A stretch of 51,574 nt of DNA from an uncultured Cellulosilyticum sp. (GTDB lineage Bacteria > Bacillota > Clostridia > Lachnospirales > Cellulosilyticaceae): contig CAKVCL010000023.1 of NCBI GenBank assembly GCA_934725855.1, positions 1 through 51,574 on the forward strand, given 5' to 3'. Under the pieces are notes generated by a model, which saw only the letters and a program-made list of their open reading frames with translations, was not told where the DNA came from and searched no databases. Of the stretch, positions 22,151 to 31,629 are shown piece by piece (positions within the stretch are counted from its first letter, which is position 1; each line of letters begins with the position of its first letter). Both the position numbers and the translations under genes were made by a program.

Positions 22151-23011
22151 TCGCTTGCCTTCTAAATGAAAGACAGTTATTTCTGGTGGATTTAAAAAAC
22201 GATAGGGTAATTGACTTGTACCAATTCCTGAATTCACATAAATGCGCATCGTGCTTTTTTCACTTGGTGTATAAAAGCCTTTTACATATTTCTGACCATA
22301 AGGCACGGTAAAAGGAGCTCCTATAATAGGCAATCGTACCTGCCCCCCATGACTATGACCCGACAACTCTAAATCAATCGGTGCATCTGATAATTTATGG
22401 GTCACATCTGGGGCATGGGATAGAAGGATATTAAACGACTTCTCGTCTAGTCCTTTTAATGCCTTTTCAAAATTCGGCTTACTCAGTACAATATCATCTA
22501 CCCCAACTAAAGTGAGCCTACTGGCATCACTGAGTTTAAGATTTATTTTTTCATCTACTAATAATTGAAAGCCTGATGCTTTCATCATTCTTTTATATCG
22601 CTTTGTCCCATTGCCCCCATGGTCATGATTGCCAAAAACGGCATATTTTCCATAACGACTTTCAAGCTTTGCTAGAAGCAAAGTGACGCTTTCTTCATCG
22701 GTAAACGTCTTGTTATCATCGATTAAGTCGCCCGCAAATAAAAGAAGATCTGGGGATAAAGCATTAATCTTTTCAACCACTTTATTAAAATCTTTCAAGC
22801 TATAATATGCACCTAAATGCACATCATTAAAAAGTACAATCTTTAAATGGACGTCCTTTGTGAGCTTGCTCGTTTGTATTGCTTCTTCTTTTACAATTAA
22901 GCGTTTGGGTTCAATATATCGGGCATCCACCCATAAGCAGCACCCAATGAGTAGTAGTGTAAAGCCTATCCCTATAAGCTTTTGAATCAATTTTACGGCC
23001 CACTTAAAAAT
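22148..23011 (-). CDS. Metallophosphoesterase (YkuE-like, membrane-anchored)
   Basis: The protein has an N-terminal transmembrane anchor (KLIGIGFTLLLIGCCLWV) and a calcineurin-like phosphoesterase domain. Its metal-binding motifs are FNDVHLG, AGDLIDDN, FGNHDHGG and SGHSHGG. The frame opens after a TAG and no ATG or GTG precedes the first domain; the usable starts are TTG at 22990 or ATT at 23011. GGGGTG is correctly spaced for the ATT start, so I placed it there. The reported substrates of the family include phosphodiesters and lipids (UDP-diacylglucosamine), but the specific substrate is not known. Confidence 0.88.
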   Translation of the reverse strand: MFKWAVKLIQKLIGIGFTLLLIGCCLWVDARYIEPKRLIVKEEAIQTSKLTKDVHLKIVLFNDVHLGAYYSLKDFNKVVEKINALSPDLLLFAGDLIDDNKTFTDEESVTLLLAKLESRYGKYAVFGNHDHGGNGTKRYKRMMKASGFQLLVDEKINLKLSDASRLTLVGVDDIVLSKPNFEKALKGLDEKSFNILLSHAPDVTHKLSDAPIDLELSGHSHGGQVRLPIIGAPFTVPYGQKYVKGFYTPSEKSTMRIYVNSGIGTSQLPYRFLNPPEITVFHLEGKR

Positions 23012-23049
23012 CTACTTCACCCCCTAGCTGTTTTCTCCATCATTTACCT

Positions 23050-23559
23050 TTATTCCTTTTCCCTTTGTTTTATGACAGTTTGTTCATGTTGTAATAAAAG
23101 GGCTTGCAAATCGGTGCGGCATCCCATAAAGCCTACTAACTTTCCTGCCGCTCCAATCACTCGGTGACATGGAACAATAAGTGGTATTGAATTGGCTTTA
23201 TTAGCACTTCCCACTGCTCTTACTGCCTTAGGATTATCAATGCTTTTAGCGATGTCCCCATAGCTTCTTGTTTCCCCATATGGAATGTTTCTTAAAGCTT
23301 CCCAAACCCTTTTCCTAAAGGGCGTTCCTTTTATAACAAGAGGCAAATCAAAGCTTATTCTTTCTCCATTAAAATATTCTTTGATTTGTTTGATGGCTTC
23401 TAGGCAAAGCACTTCATCTCTTTCAACTTCTGGATGCTTTTGCAAATAATCTTCTAGGCATTCTTTTGTTAAACAGACTCCTTCTACGCCCTCATCACTT
23501 ACCACAACGCCTATTTCACCTAAAAGTGTAGTCTGTAAAGTGTCATATCCTCTTTTCAT
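23050..23559 (-). CDS. ogt: Methylated-DNA--protein-cysteine methyltransferase
   Basis: The 169-aa suicide enzyme removes O6-methyl groups from guanine (and O4 from thymine) by transfer to Cys131 in IPLIVPCHRVIG. The C-terminal domain with GTPFRKRVWEALRNIPYGETRSYGDIA and VGSANKANSIP (DNA-binding HTH) fits the Ogt/MGMT family. The length is usual. It sits just upstream of the metallophosphoesterase and downstream of recX. Confidence 0.93.
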   Translation of the reverse strand: MKRGYDTLQTTLLGEIGVVVSDEGVEGVCLTKECLEDYLQKHPEVERDEVLCLEAIKQIKEYFNGERISFDLPLVIKGTPFRKRVWEALRNIPYGETRSYGDIAKSIDNPKAVRAVGSANKANSIPLIVPCHRVIGAAGKLVGFMGCRTDLQALLLQHEQTVIKQREKE

Positions 23560-23610
23560 CCCTCATTCCTCCCTAGCATTTTTCTTGCTGCTCGCTGCTT
23601 AATTTTCTTA

Positions 23611-24249
23611 TTACTCCATCTCTTTTAAAACGATTTCGATTGATTTTTTAATCACTTCAAAATCATAGCCACGTTGTGCTAAAAAAGCATAAAGTTTACT
23701 TTTTAAAGTATAAGTATCCGCTGTCTTTCTTTTATAATAATCGATTTTTTTTCGAAGTAAACTGATACAGTTTTCTAGGGCTTCATCTTCTTCATAATGA
23801 GCTTCTAATGCCTTTTTAATTAGCTCTTCTTCTACCCCTTTTGCCTTTAGAGCACTTGAAATGTAGCGTGGTCCCTTTTTAGAAAAACGTTTTTTATCCT
23901 TTACAAAAGCTTCTGTCAGCCGTTCTTCATTTAGGTACCCATACTGATAAAGCTTTTCTATGGCAAACTGTATGGCTTCTTCATCATACTCTTTTTCTTT
24001 TAATTTATCCTGTAGTGCTTTTTCAAAATAATTTCGTTTTCCCAGTAAAAATACAGCGTAATTAAAACACTTATTTCTATTTTCTTCTTTTAAAATATTC
24101 TCTAGTTCAGCTTCATCTACTTCCATCCCTTTTTTTAGTCGCAGTCTGACTAAAGTATCCTCTGTGATACCACAAAAAAAGGCTTCATCTAAAAACAGGT
24201 TATAGCGCTCTCCATTTTGCTGTCTACTAATTTTGGTAATTTTTTTCAT
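23611..24249 (-). CDS. recX: Regulatory protein RecX
   Basis: The 212-aa protein is an all-helical, charged repeat protein with the three-fold RecX-type unit. Examples are YAVFLLGKRNYFEKALQDKLKEK, QYGYLNEERLTEAFVKDKK and LRKKIDYYKRKTA. It binds RecA and inhibits or tunes filament formation. AGGAGGTGG precedes the ATG. It is 51 bases upstream of ogt in the same direction, so the two repair genes are probably in one transcript. Confidence 0.85.
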   Translation of the reverse strand: MKKITKISRQQNGERYNLFLDEAFFCGITEDTLVRLRLKKGMEVDEAELENILKEENRNKCFNYAVFLLGKRNYFEKALQDKLKEKEYDEEAIQFAIEKLYQYGYLNEERLTEAFVKDKKRFSKKGPRYISSALKAKGVEEELIKKALEAHYEEDEALENCISLLRKKIDYYKRKTADTYTLKSKLYAFLAQRGYDFEVIKKSIEIVLKEME

Positions 24250-24273
24250 GCGCCACCTCCTTACTTATAGACA

Positions 24274-26268
24274 TTATAAATCACCTAATGCTTTATAAAG
24301 ATAAACCATAGCCTCTGCTTTTGTTAATGGTGCGGTTGGATTAAATGTTTCTCCTTTTTCTAACCATCCTAAAGCATAAGCTGCTGCAATATAGCCTTTA
24401 TAAGCTTCATTTACTTTTTCATCTTGATAAGGATAAACAAAAATATCACTTTTACTAGCTAGCTTATTATAGGGTGTTAAGCAAACTAAACAATAAATGC
24501 CTTCTTCTCTTGTAAGATATTGATTGGATGATTTTTGAATGAGCTCACGTTCTGTCCCATCTGAAGAAAAACTTTCAAGTAACTGCTTCATTTCCTCTAA
24601 AGTAATGGCTTCATTAGGTCTTAGCTGATTGTTATGAATATAAATGCCACTATAATAGAGATTTTTAATTATCTGCTCCCTTGGATGCCCTTTAATATCC
24701 GTATATAAAATAGGTGCTTCTTCCTTTATTTCTTCTCCTAAACCATTCACTTTTTTACCTGTATAAGCATCCCATTGCACACCTGTATCCTCATGATTAT
24801 ACACCAGTGAATAGCTATGTTCTCCTGTCTTCATGTAAAAAAGCTTTAATCCAATCTTTTTCACCATTTCAGCTTCGCTCATTTTGCCACTTGGTGATTT
24901 AAAACTTACTTGATTCCAATTTTTATTGTAGCTTGTTATTTCTTTTTTAATAGGGTCATAACTAAAATAAATGCCATTTCCTTCGACTGAAATATTATTT
25001 GCCATTCTTTCATAGTAAAAATATTGTGTTTCATTGTCCACGCTAGGTACGCTAATCCCTTTAAGTTTTACAGCTTTAACATTCATAGGTGCGATTTTCT
25101 CTAAGAAAGCTTGTCCATCTTTTTCACTCCATTTACCTTGTTCAATTCTTTGAGCTAAATCTATATTGTGTGTCTCACTTTCTAAAGCTTCTAAAACTTT
25201 TAATTTTCCTCCATAATACTGTAAGATCTCTCCTGTTTTAGCATCTGAAAAAAGCATAGCCCCTCGTCCATTATCTTCAATCACATTGCTAAATTGTATA
25301 CCGATCCCGTATGCTTCATCGTATTTTCCTACGTAGGTATCTTTAATCTTATATTGATTGAGTGCTGGAAAAAAAGCAGCTGCCTTCTTTACAATTTCCT
25401 CTGGCTCTAAAAACGCCTTACGATTTTCTACTTCCACTCTCTCATAAACTAAAAGCTCACCATTTCCCTTATCTTGACTTGATAAACTAGCACTTTCAGT
25501 CATTATATCTGAGTTTTTATACAAACTGACTTCATCTACATAAGGCGTAATGACCTTTCCAGTTTGTGCACTGATTCCTTTTTGCTCGCTGTTTCTCATA
25601 CCATATATTAGAAAACTTTTGGTTTCGTTTTCATCATGACAGAGTCTATATTTAAGATCTAGTCCAATATTTTTAAGATAAGCCTTTTGAGCTTCTTCTA
25701 AAGTAAGTTTAGGAATTTTACTCTCAAATGTCGCACTTTCATCATAATTAATCCCTTTAAAACGAATTACTTTTCCAGTTTGTTTATGTACCCATACAGA
25801 TACCTGCTCATTTAATAATGGAATCCCCTCTTCTACCACTTCATAATTTAAGGCGTAATAACTGCTTCTAGAGGGACTTATTTTATCTATCAGCTTTAGC
25901 TTGGACTTATAGGCTTTAGCAGCTTGCTCCAAAAAGGCTTCTGCTACCTCCTTTGCCTTTTCATAATCTATCATAGCCACTGAGCTTTCCTCATACGGTT
26001 CATCATAATTGTAACTTAGTATCTTTCCATCCAAGCTGCAATTGACTTGTACTGACTGACTTCCTTCTTTATCATGCCATGAAAGTCTATAATTTTCCCC
26101 ATATTCACTGTAATCAAATTCTGTTAATCCTTCTGGCAGATTAATTTGTTGTTTTGTTTTAAGAATTACATTGGTTAAAGCTTCACTTTTTTCATTGGCA
26201 TAAACTCCTTGAAAAGATGTACTCATTAAAGTAAGGCCTAACAAAACAGCTGCTAATTTTCTTTTCAT
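24274..26268 (-). CDS. Secreted YcdB/YcdC-repeat protein with C-terminal S-layer homology domain
   Basis: The 664-aa protein has a signal peptide (about 1-25, LLGLTLMSTSFQGVYA). A central part is made of two or more YcdB/YcdC or PepSY-like modules, each with a YHDE/YxxDxTGxxxRF-like pattern (e.g. YSEYGENYRLSWHDKEG, VWVHKQTGKVIRFKGI, LLFSDAKTGEILQYYGG). Two S-layer-homology-like segments form the C-terminal part, such as ADAYALGWLEKGETFNPTAPLTKAEAMVYLYKALG. The SLH domain anchors it to the cell wall glycans. The YcdB domain has no known enzymatic function. AAGGGG precedes the ATG. Confidence 0.82.
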   Translation of the reverse strand: MKRKLAAVLLGLTLMSTSFQGVYANEKSEALTNVILKTKQQINLPEGLTEFDYSEYGENYRLSWHDKEGSQSVQVNCSLDGKILSYNYDEPYEESSVAMIDYEKAKEVAEAFLEQAAKAYKSKLKLIDKISPSRSSYYALNYEVVEEGIPLLNEQVSVWVHKQTGKVIRFKGINYDESATFESKIPKLTLEEAQKAYLKNIGLDLKYRLCHDENETKSFLIYGMRNSEQKGISAQTGKVITPYVDEVSLYKNSDIMTESASLSSQDKGNGELLVYERVEVENRKAFLEPEEIVKKAAAFFPALNQYKIKDTYVGKYDEAYGIGIQFSNVIEDNGRGAMLFSDAKTGEILQYYGGKLKVLEALESETHNIDLAQRIEQGKWSEKDGQAFLEKIAPMNVKAVKLKGISVPSVDNETQYFYYERMANNISVEGNGIYFSYDPIKKEITSYNKNWNQVSFKSPSGKMSEAEMVKKIGLKLFYMKTGEHSYSLVYNHEDTGVQWDAYTGKKVNGLGEEIKEEAPILYTDIKGHPREQIIKNLYYSGIYIHNNQLRPNEAITLEEMKQLLESFSSDGTERELIQKSSNQYLTREEGIYCLVCLTPYNKLASKSDIFVYPYQDEKVNEAYKGYIAAAYALGWLEKGETFNPTAPLTKAEAMVYLYKALGDL

Positions 26269-26386
26269 ATCATTTTCCCCTTCTTAATTTTAATGGTTTA
26301 CTATTTTCTAAATCCATTATATCAAAAAGTTGCTCTACAGTTTAAGCTTCAATTGTATTAAATCTCCCCTATTTTACATCGCACAC

Positions 26387-26440
26387 AAAAAGGCAGCTAG
26401 TTTCCTTTGCCTTACTAAAGTTAAGGAGCCTAACTGCTTT
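26387..26440 (-). terminator. Terminator of the PfkB-family kinase gene
   Basis: Imperfect arms around GCAGTTAG / CTAGCTGC on the minus strand, followed by CTTTTTGTG. It lies about 35 bases beyond the stop of the kinase. Confidence 0.55.
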
Positions 26441-26473
26441 TTACTTTTATATCTATTTCTGCTTTCTAAGTAT

Positions 26474-27430
26474 TTATTTGAAACGAGTTTCTTCCCATGT
26501 TGCTGTTTTTAAATACGCTTCTACATAAGCTTCACTCATCTTTGGATGAATGGTTGCTTCATGAGAGATGGTGATATTGGACATGGCAATGGCATATTTT
26601 ACAGTATCCACGATATTTTTACCCGTCATATAAGCTGCACCAAGACCTGCTACAAATGAATCCCCTGCTCCTGTTACATTTAAAATTTCAAGGCAAGACG
26701 CTTTGATGATCCCTTCTTCTTCCCCATTATTATAGTACACACCGTCTGCATCTAAGCTAATAAAAATATTTTGAACCCCTAAGCCTCTTAAATAAGCACC
26801 TGCTTTTCGTGCATCTTCCTGTGTTTTAATGTCAAATCCGCATAAAAGCTCTGCTTCATGACGATTCGGTTTAACGGTATGAAAATAATGTAATAAATGT
26901 TTCACACGCATTGCTTTTGCCCCGGATACAGGGTCTAATACAAATTTTGTTTTCCCCTTATATTTTTCTAAAACATATTCAATAAAAGGTGGATTATCTG
27001 CACCTAAAAACATATACTCTGCATTTTCAATAATATGTGCACGTTCATCTAACGCTTCATGTGAAAATTCATTGGCAAGTTTGGTATCCACTACTGCTGA
27101 AACCATTTCTCCATTTTCATCTAAAATCGCTAAATAAGTTGGTGTTGCCCCTCCTTCAATAATCAGGGAATCACTCATATCTAAGCCTGTTTTTGCAGCT
27201 TGACGTAAAATTTCTGCCCCTTGTTGGTCATCTCCTAAAATAGAAATAAATTTAGTTGGAATGCCTACGCGTGACATATTTTCAGCAATGTTTCTACATA
27301 CACCTCCACAAGATGTTCTAATCTGTCCTGGATTAGAATCATAAGGGCGATAATTTGGATAAGAAAATCCAAAAATATCATAAATAGAAATGCCAAATAC
27401 AAGGACATAAGGTTTATTCTTTTCAATCAT
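26474..27430 (-). CDS. PfkB-family carbohydrate kinase (pseudouridine-kinase-like)
   Basis: The 318-aa kinase has the Ribokinase/PfkB signature: an N-terminal GGVCRNIAENMSRVGIP (about 41-57) and the C-terminal DXGAGD motif VTGAGDSFVAGLGAAYM (about 250-267) with the catalytic Asp. DPVSGAKAMR resembles pseudouridine kinase PsuK more than fructokinases. No psuG (pseudouridine phosphate glycosidase) is in the window, so the substrate call is tentative. It is monocistronic. AGAGGAAAG precedes the ATG. Confidence 0.75.
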   Translation of the reverse strand: MIEKNKPYVLVFGISIYDIFGFSYPNYRPYDSNPGQIRTSCGGVCRNIAENMSRVGIPTKFISILGDDQQGAEILRQAAKTGLDMSDSLIIEGGATPTYLAILDENGEMVSAVVDTKLANEFSHEALDERAHIIENAEYMFLGADNPPFIEYVLEKYKGKTKFVLDPVSGAKAMRVKHLLHYFHTVKPNRHEAELLCGFDIKTQEDARKAGAYLRGLGVQNIFISLDADGVYYNNGEEEGIIKASCLEILNVTGAGDSFVAGLGAAYMTGKNIVDTVKYAIAMSNITISHEATIHPKMSEAYVEAYLKTATWEETRFK

Positions 27431-27687
27431 TGTTCTTTCCTCTTTTTTACTTAATAAATACTTTTCTTATACATACTGTGTTTTTCATTAATTTCTATAG
27501 TATCATAAGTTTTCATTTATGCCTACACTTAATCGATATAACATATATTCCCAAGTTTTTGAATTACACTAAATAAATCTTTGAAATATCAATCACTTTA
27601 GCATATAATTACTTTACGCTAACTCATTAATCCATTCAAGCAATTTAAAATAAAAAATTTAAAGGAGAAGCCAAAGGCCATAATAAG

Positions 27688-28536
27688 ATGAATAGTTCAA
27701 GTTCAAACACCTTAAAACTTCATGGATTTAATAATTTAACTAAAACCCTTAGTTTTAATATGTACGATATTTGTTATACCAAAACTTCAGAAGATCGTAA
27801 GGCCTATATTGAATACATCGATGAGCAGTATAATGCTGAACGTCTTACTCAAATTTTAACCACCGTGACTGAAATGATTGGTGCAAGGGTTCTTAATATC
27901 GCCAAACAAGACTACGATCCTCAAGGTGCTAGTGTCACCATCTTAATTTCAGAAGGTGCACTGCCTGAGATTAAGCATGATGCCAAATCTGCTTCACCAG
28001 GCCCTATTCCTGAAATTATACTTGGGCATTTAGATAAAAGTCACATCACTGTACATACTTATCCAGAATATCACCCCTTTGAAGGTATTAATACCTTTAG
28101 AGCGGATATTGATGTGGCAACCTGCGGTGAAATTTCACCTCTTAAAACCCTTAACTATTTAATTCACTCTTTTGATGCTGACGTCATGACACTCGATTAT
28201 CGTGTGCGTGGTTTTGCAAGGGATATCACAGGCAATAAACTTTTTATTGATCATCCGATTGATTCGATTCAAAATTTTATTCCTAAGCATATTAGGCGCG
28301 CTTATCATATGATTGACGTGAATGTTTATCAGGAAAATATTTTTCACACGAAATGCAAACTTAAACAGTTTGATTTAGACAATTACCTCTTTGGCTTTAC
28401 TAAAGAAGACCTACATCCCGGAGAAGCTAAAATTATCTCTAAAAAAGTCAAACGGGAAATGGATGAAATTTTTTATGGCACTGAAGTTCGTGAGGCTATG
28501 TTCAGCTTAGATGAATATGACGAGGACGACCATTAG
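27688..28536 (+). CDS. speD: S-adenosylmethionine decarboxylase proenzyme (E. coli type)
   Basis: The 282-aa proenzyme makes decarboxylated SAM, the aminopropyl donor of spermidine synthesis. It self-cleaves before the Ser that becomes pyruvoyl: Ser118 in [16 protein letters not shown], which matches the long-form bacterial enzyme. The [27 protein letters not shown] N-terminus and IDYRVRGF core are highly conserved with E. coli SpeD. It heads a polyamine operon: speE follows with a 14-base spacer and speB overlaps speE. Confidence 0.95.
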   Translation: MNSSSSNTLKLHGFNNLTKTLSFNMYDICYTKTSEDRKAYIEYIDEQYNAERLTQILTTVTEMIGARVLNIAKQDYDPQGASVTILISEGALPEIKHDAKSASPGPIPEIILGHLDKSHITVHTYPEYHPFEGINTFRADIDVATCGEISPLKTLNYLIHSFDADVMTLDYRVRGFARDITGNKLFIDHPIDSIQNFIPKHIRRAYHMIDVNVYQENIFHTKCKLKQFDLDNYLFGFTKEDLHPGEAKIISKKVKREMDEIFYGTEVREAMFSLDEYDEDDH

Positions 28537-28549
28537 CAGGGAGGTTTCT

Positions 28550-29407
28550 ATGACAAATTCATGGTTTTCTGAGATGCACGAAGAAGATGCTAAGTTTTCT
28601 ATTCGCTTCACAGAGCACCTTCATTCTGAGCAATCTCCTTATCAACAAATTGATGTTTATAATAGTAAAACTTTTGGACGTTTTTTAACACTAGATGGCT
28701 TTATGATGCTCACTGAAAAAGATGAGTTTATTTATCATGATATGATTACTCATGTGGCTATGGCAGTTAATCCATCCATTCAAAAGGTTCTCATTATTGG
28801 GGGTGGTGATGGTGGAACCGCTAGAGAAATTCTCCGCTATTTAACCATCAAACACGTAGACTTAGTCGAGATTGATGAACGTGTCGTAAGAGTCTGCCAA
28901 ACCTTCTTACCTCAAACAGCCTGCAAATTAGACCATGATTCACGCCTCTTTTTACATTTTGAAGATGGTCTAGCTTTTGTGCAAACGGCACCTAGCGAAA
29001 GCTATGACTTAATCCTTGTGGATTCTACAGATCCTATTGGCCCTGGCGAAGGCTTATTTACTTATGCTTTTTACCAAAATTGTGAACGCATTTTAAAAAG
29101 CGATGGCATTTTAATTAATCAACATGAGAGTCCTTATTATCCACATGATGCCTATGAAATGCGTCGTTCTCATGCCAAGATTAAAGCAACATTTCCCATT
29201 GCCAAAGTCTATCAATTTCATATGCCAACTTACCCATCTGGCCACTGGCTTTTTGGTTTTGCTTCTAAAAAATATGATCCCATCTTGGATTTACAAGAAG
29301 AAAACTGGCAAAGCTTTGGCCTTTATACCAAATACTATAATACCAAGTTACACCAAGGGGCCTTTATGCTCCCAACCTATGTAAAGGAAGGACTTGAAAA
29401 TGCTTAA
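28550..29407 (+). CDS. speE: Spermidine synthase (polyamine aminopropyltransferase)
   Basis: The 285-aa enzyme transfers the aminopropyl group of decarboxylated SAM to putrescine. The motifs are LDGFMMLTEKDEFIYHDMI (about 47-65), the SAM-like Rossmann glycine motif LIIGGGDGGTAREILRY, and ILVDSTDPIGPGEGL. GGGAGG eight bases before the ATG at 28550 sets the start; the frame extends 13 codons upstream inside speD but that part is not conserved. The end overlaps speB by eight bases. Confidence 0.95.
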   Translation: MTNSWFSEMHEEDAKFSIRFTEHLHSEQSPYQQIDVYNSKTFGRFLTLDGFMMLTEKDEFIYHDMITHVAMAVNPSIQKVLIIGGGDGGTAREILRYLTIKHVDLVEIDERVVRVCQTFLPQTACKLDHDSRLFLHFEDGLAFVQTAPSESYDLILVDSTDPIGPGEGLFTYAFYQNCERILKSDGILINQHESPYYPHDAYEMRRSHAKIKATFPIAKVYQFHMPTYPSGHWLFGFASKKYDPILDLQEENWQSFGLYTKYYNTKLHQGAFMLPTYVKEGLENA

Positions 29408-30257
29408 TACTTCTACAATTCAAACTTTTATTGGCTTCGATGCACCTTTAGATAAAGCACAAGTTGTTTTATTTGGTGCCCCTTTTGATGGCACCACTAG
29501 TTTTAGACCTGGTACACGTTTTGCCCCAACGAGCATCCGTCCTGATTCTTATGGACTTGAAACTTACTCCCCTTATTTGGATTTAGATTTAGAAGACTAT
29601 GCCCTTCATGATGCGGGAGATATTGAAGTCCCCTTTGGTAATACGGTTCGCACCTTAAATTTAATAGAAGAAACTGCAGCTTCTATTTTAGCTTGCAATC
29701 AAAAGCCACTTATGGTAGGCGGAGAACATTTGGTCACTTTACCTGTTATTAACGCACTTGTCAAAAAGTACTCTGACCTTTGTATCTTACACTTTGATGC
29801 ACATACAGACCTTAGAGAAGATTATTTAGGCGAGCCCCTTTCTCATGCTTGTGTCCTAAGACGCAGTTGGGAACTGGTAGGAGACGACAGAATTTATCAA
29901 TTTGGGATTCGCTCAGGGCTTAAATCTGAATTTGAATGGGCTAAAAGTCATACCCACTTGCAACGCTTTAATACTAATGGTTTAAAAGAAATCCTCCAAG
30001 CCCTTAAAGGTAGACCTGTTTACTTAACGATTGATTTAGATATATTAGACCCTTCTGTTTTTCCTGGAACAGGCACACCAGAGCCAGGTGGGATTAGTAT
30101 GACAGAACTTCTTGATGCCCTTATTTTAATGAAAAATCTTCCTCTTGTGGGCGCTGATGTGGTTGAACTTTCTCCTCATTATGATGCCAGTGGTATCTCT
30201 ACTGCTGCTGCTTGTAAAGTCATTCGCGAAGTCGCCTTATTGCTGGCGTGTCAATAA
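29400..30257 (+). CDS. speB: Agmatinase
   Basis: The 285-aa member of the ureohydrolase family turns agmatine into putrescine and urea using two Mn ions. The metal residues are seen in GGEHLVTLP (about 107-115), CILHFDAHTDLRED (about 132-145) and LTIDLDILDPS (about 210-220). The start is the ATG at 29400, with AAGGAAGG eight bases upstream; a TTG at 29394 is an alternative. Arginine decarboxylase, needed to supply agmatine, is not in the window. Confidence 0.93.
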   Translation: MLNTSTIQTFIGFDAPLDKAQVVLFGAPFDGTTSFRPGTRFAPTSIRPDSYGLETYSPYLDLDLEDYALHDAGDIEVPFGNTVRTLNLIEETAASILACNQKPLMVGGEHLVTLPVINALVKKYSDLCILHFDAHTDLREDYLGEPLSHACVLRRSWELVGDDRIYQFGIRSGLKSEFEWAKSHTHLQRFNTNGLKEILQALKGRPVYLTIDLDILDPSVFPGTGTPEPGGISMTELLDALILMKNLPLVGADVVELSPHYDASGISTAAACKVIREVALLLACQ

Positions 30258-31367
30258 GAATTTAGGTTTCTTCTCTTCAAAAATGCTTCTTATGCCTTCT
30301 GTTAATAGCATGCCTATTACGTCATTAAGAAGCTTTTTCATTTCCTTATCTAACTGTTCATAGGATTTAATCATAGAAAATACCCCTTTCCAGCTTTCTT
30401 CTCTAATATCTGTCAACGTTTTATTCGCATTACAAGCCAGAACATCAAATAAAGCATCTGTGAATTGTAAACGCTTCTCTAAAGATAACCCATTTAAAAA
30501 GCGCTTAATGGTTCGGTCCATCATTTGACTTTCTAACGTAATATTTTTAAGATGAATAAAATGATTACAACATACTTCCCAGCTTAAACCATCATGCTGC
30601 ATCAGTCCTTTTTGATTACTTTGAATGACCGTATAATTCTCGTCATGTTCTAAAAGCATCCCAATCACTGAGGATTGAGGCACAAAAGTTTGTATTCGAT
30701 CTGCAATTAATCGATAAGCTTCTGTATCTAATAATGTTTCTCTAAACCCTGGCCCATCATTATTATAAACCTTTAAAATTCTCTGTTTAATCTTTGGCGA
30801 AGTGTGCACAGCGGCAAAAACGGCTAAATTCCCCCCTTTTGAATGTCCCCCTACATAAAGCTTATATCTTCTATAGCGCCATGCCACCTTTTCTAAATAA
30901 CTAAGTGCTTCTCTTTGAGCGGGAACCATATCCATCACACTCATCTTAAAATCTTCTTTCCAACCTACTAATGTATCATCTGTTCCTCTAAAAGAAACAT
31001 ACTGAGTATGGCCTCCTAAGTCAATGGTTAATGCCCCAAACTGCATTTCTTCTTCTAAATCTACTTTTTCTGTGTACATCTTGAGCTTAATATTTTTATA
31101 ACGCTTGCAATTTGCCATAAGTCTTAGCATTAAAAAAAAGCCCTCTAACATTAAGTCCCCAGAATTTTTAAGATGGTCGCGTTGCTCCTTAAAATAAATA
31201 TCGGCGGCTTTATAGAGCGGTATGCCTCTTCCCATCTCTTCACCAATAATACCTGAAAAATTTAGATAGGATAAATTAGCTAATAACAAGTTATCCACTT
31301 CATTAAATGGTTCTATCTCGAAACTTAAATCCCCACGCCAAATAATATAATCACAAATATTAGCCAT
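30237..31367 (-). CDS. Mbeg1-like (DUF2974) alpha/beta hydrolase-type protein
   Basis: The 376-aa protein has the lipase-type nucleophile elbow VGGHSKGGNLAVFAA (Ser in GHSKG, about 173-187), with the DGPGF segment typical of DUF2974/Mbeg1-like proteins. MANICDYIIWRGDLSFEI-PFNEVDNLLLANLSYLNF is the family's N-terminus. A serine esterase or lipase activity is likely but its substrate is unknown. The 3' end overlaps the speB end by 21 bases (convergent). No signal peptide. Confidence 0.85.
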   Translation of the reverse strand: MANICDYIIWRGDLSFEIEPFNEVDNLLLANLSYLNFSGIIGEEMGRGIPLYKAADIYFKEQRDHLKNSGDLMLEGFFLMLRLMANCKRYKNIKLKMYTEKVDLEEEMQFGALTIDLGGHTQYVSFRGTDDTLVGWKEDFKMSVMDMVPAQREALSYLEKVAWRYRRYKLYVGGHSKGGNLAVFAAVHTSPKIKQRILKVYNNDGPGFRETLLDTEAYRLIADRIQTFVPQSSVIGMLLEHDENYTVIQSNQKGLMQHDGLSWEVCCNHFIHLKNITLESQMMDRTIKRFLNGLSLEKRLQFTDALFDVLACNANKTLTDIREESWKGVFSMIKSYEQLDKEMKKLLNDVIGMLLTEGIRSIFEEKKPKFLLTRQQ

Positions 31368-31629
31368 TTAATCACCACCTCATTTGATTTCTTTTATTCT
31401 CATATTCTATTCATCTTACTTCATAACTTCTTTTCCCTTCATTATATTACCTATTTTTATAAAAATTATAAAAAATCTTCTTCCACTAATCAAGTCATGA
31501 CTCACATTATCGCTTAATTGGTTTTTAGATGTCGTCAAAATAAATCACTTTCACTCAAAAGATGTAGAGTCATTCCTAAAAGATGGTGTATAATAAAAAT
31601 TAAATAAACATCCATTAAAGGAGACTCAT

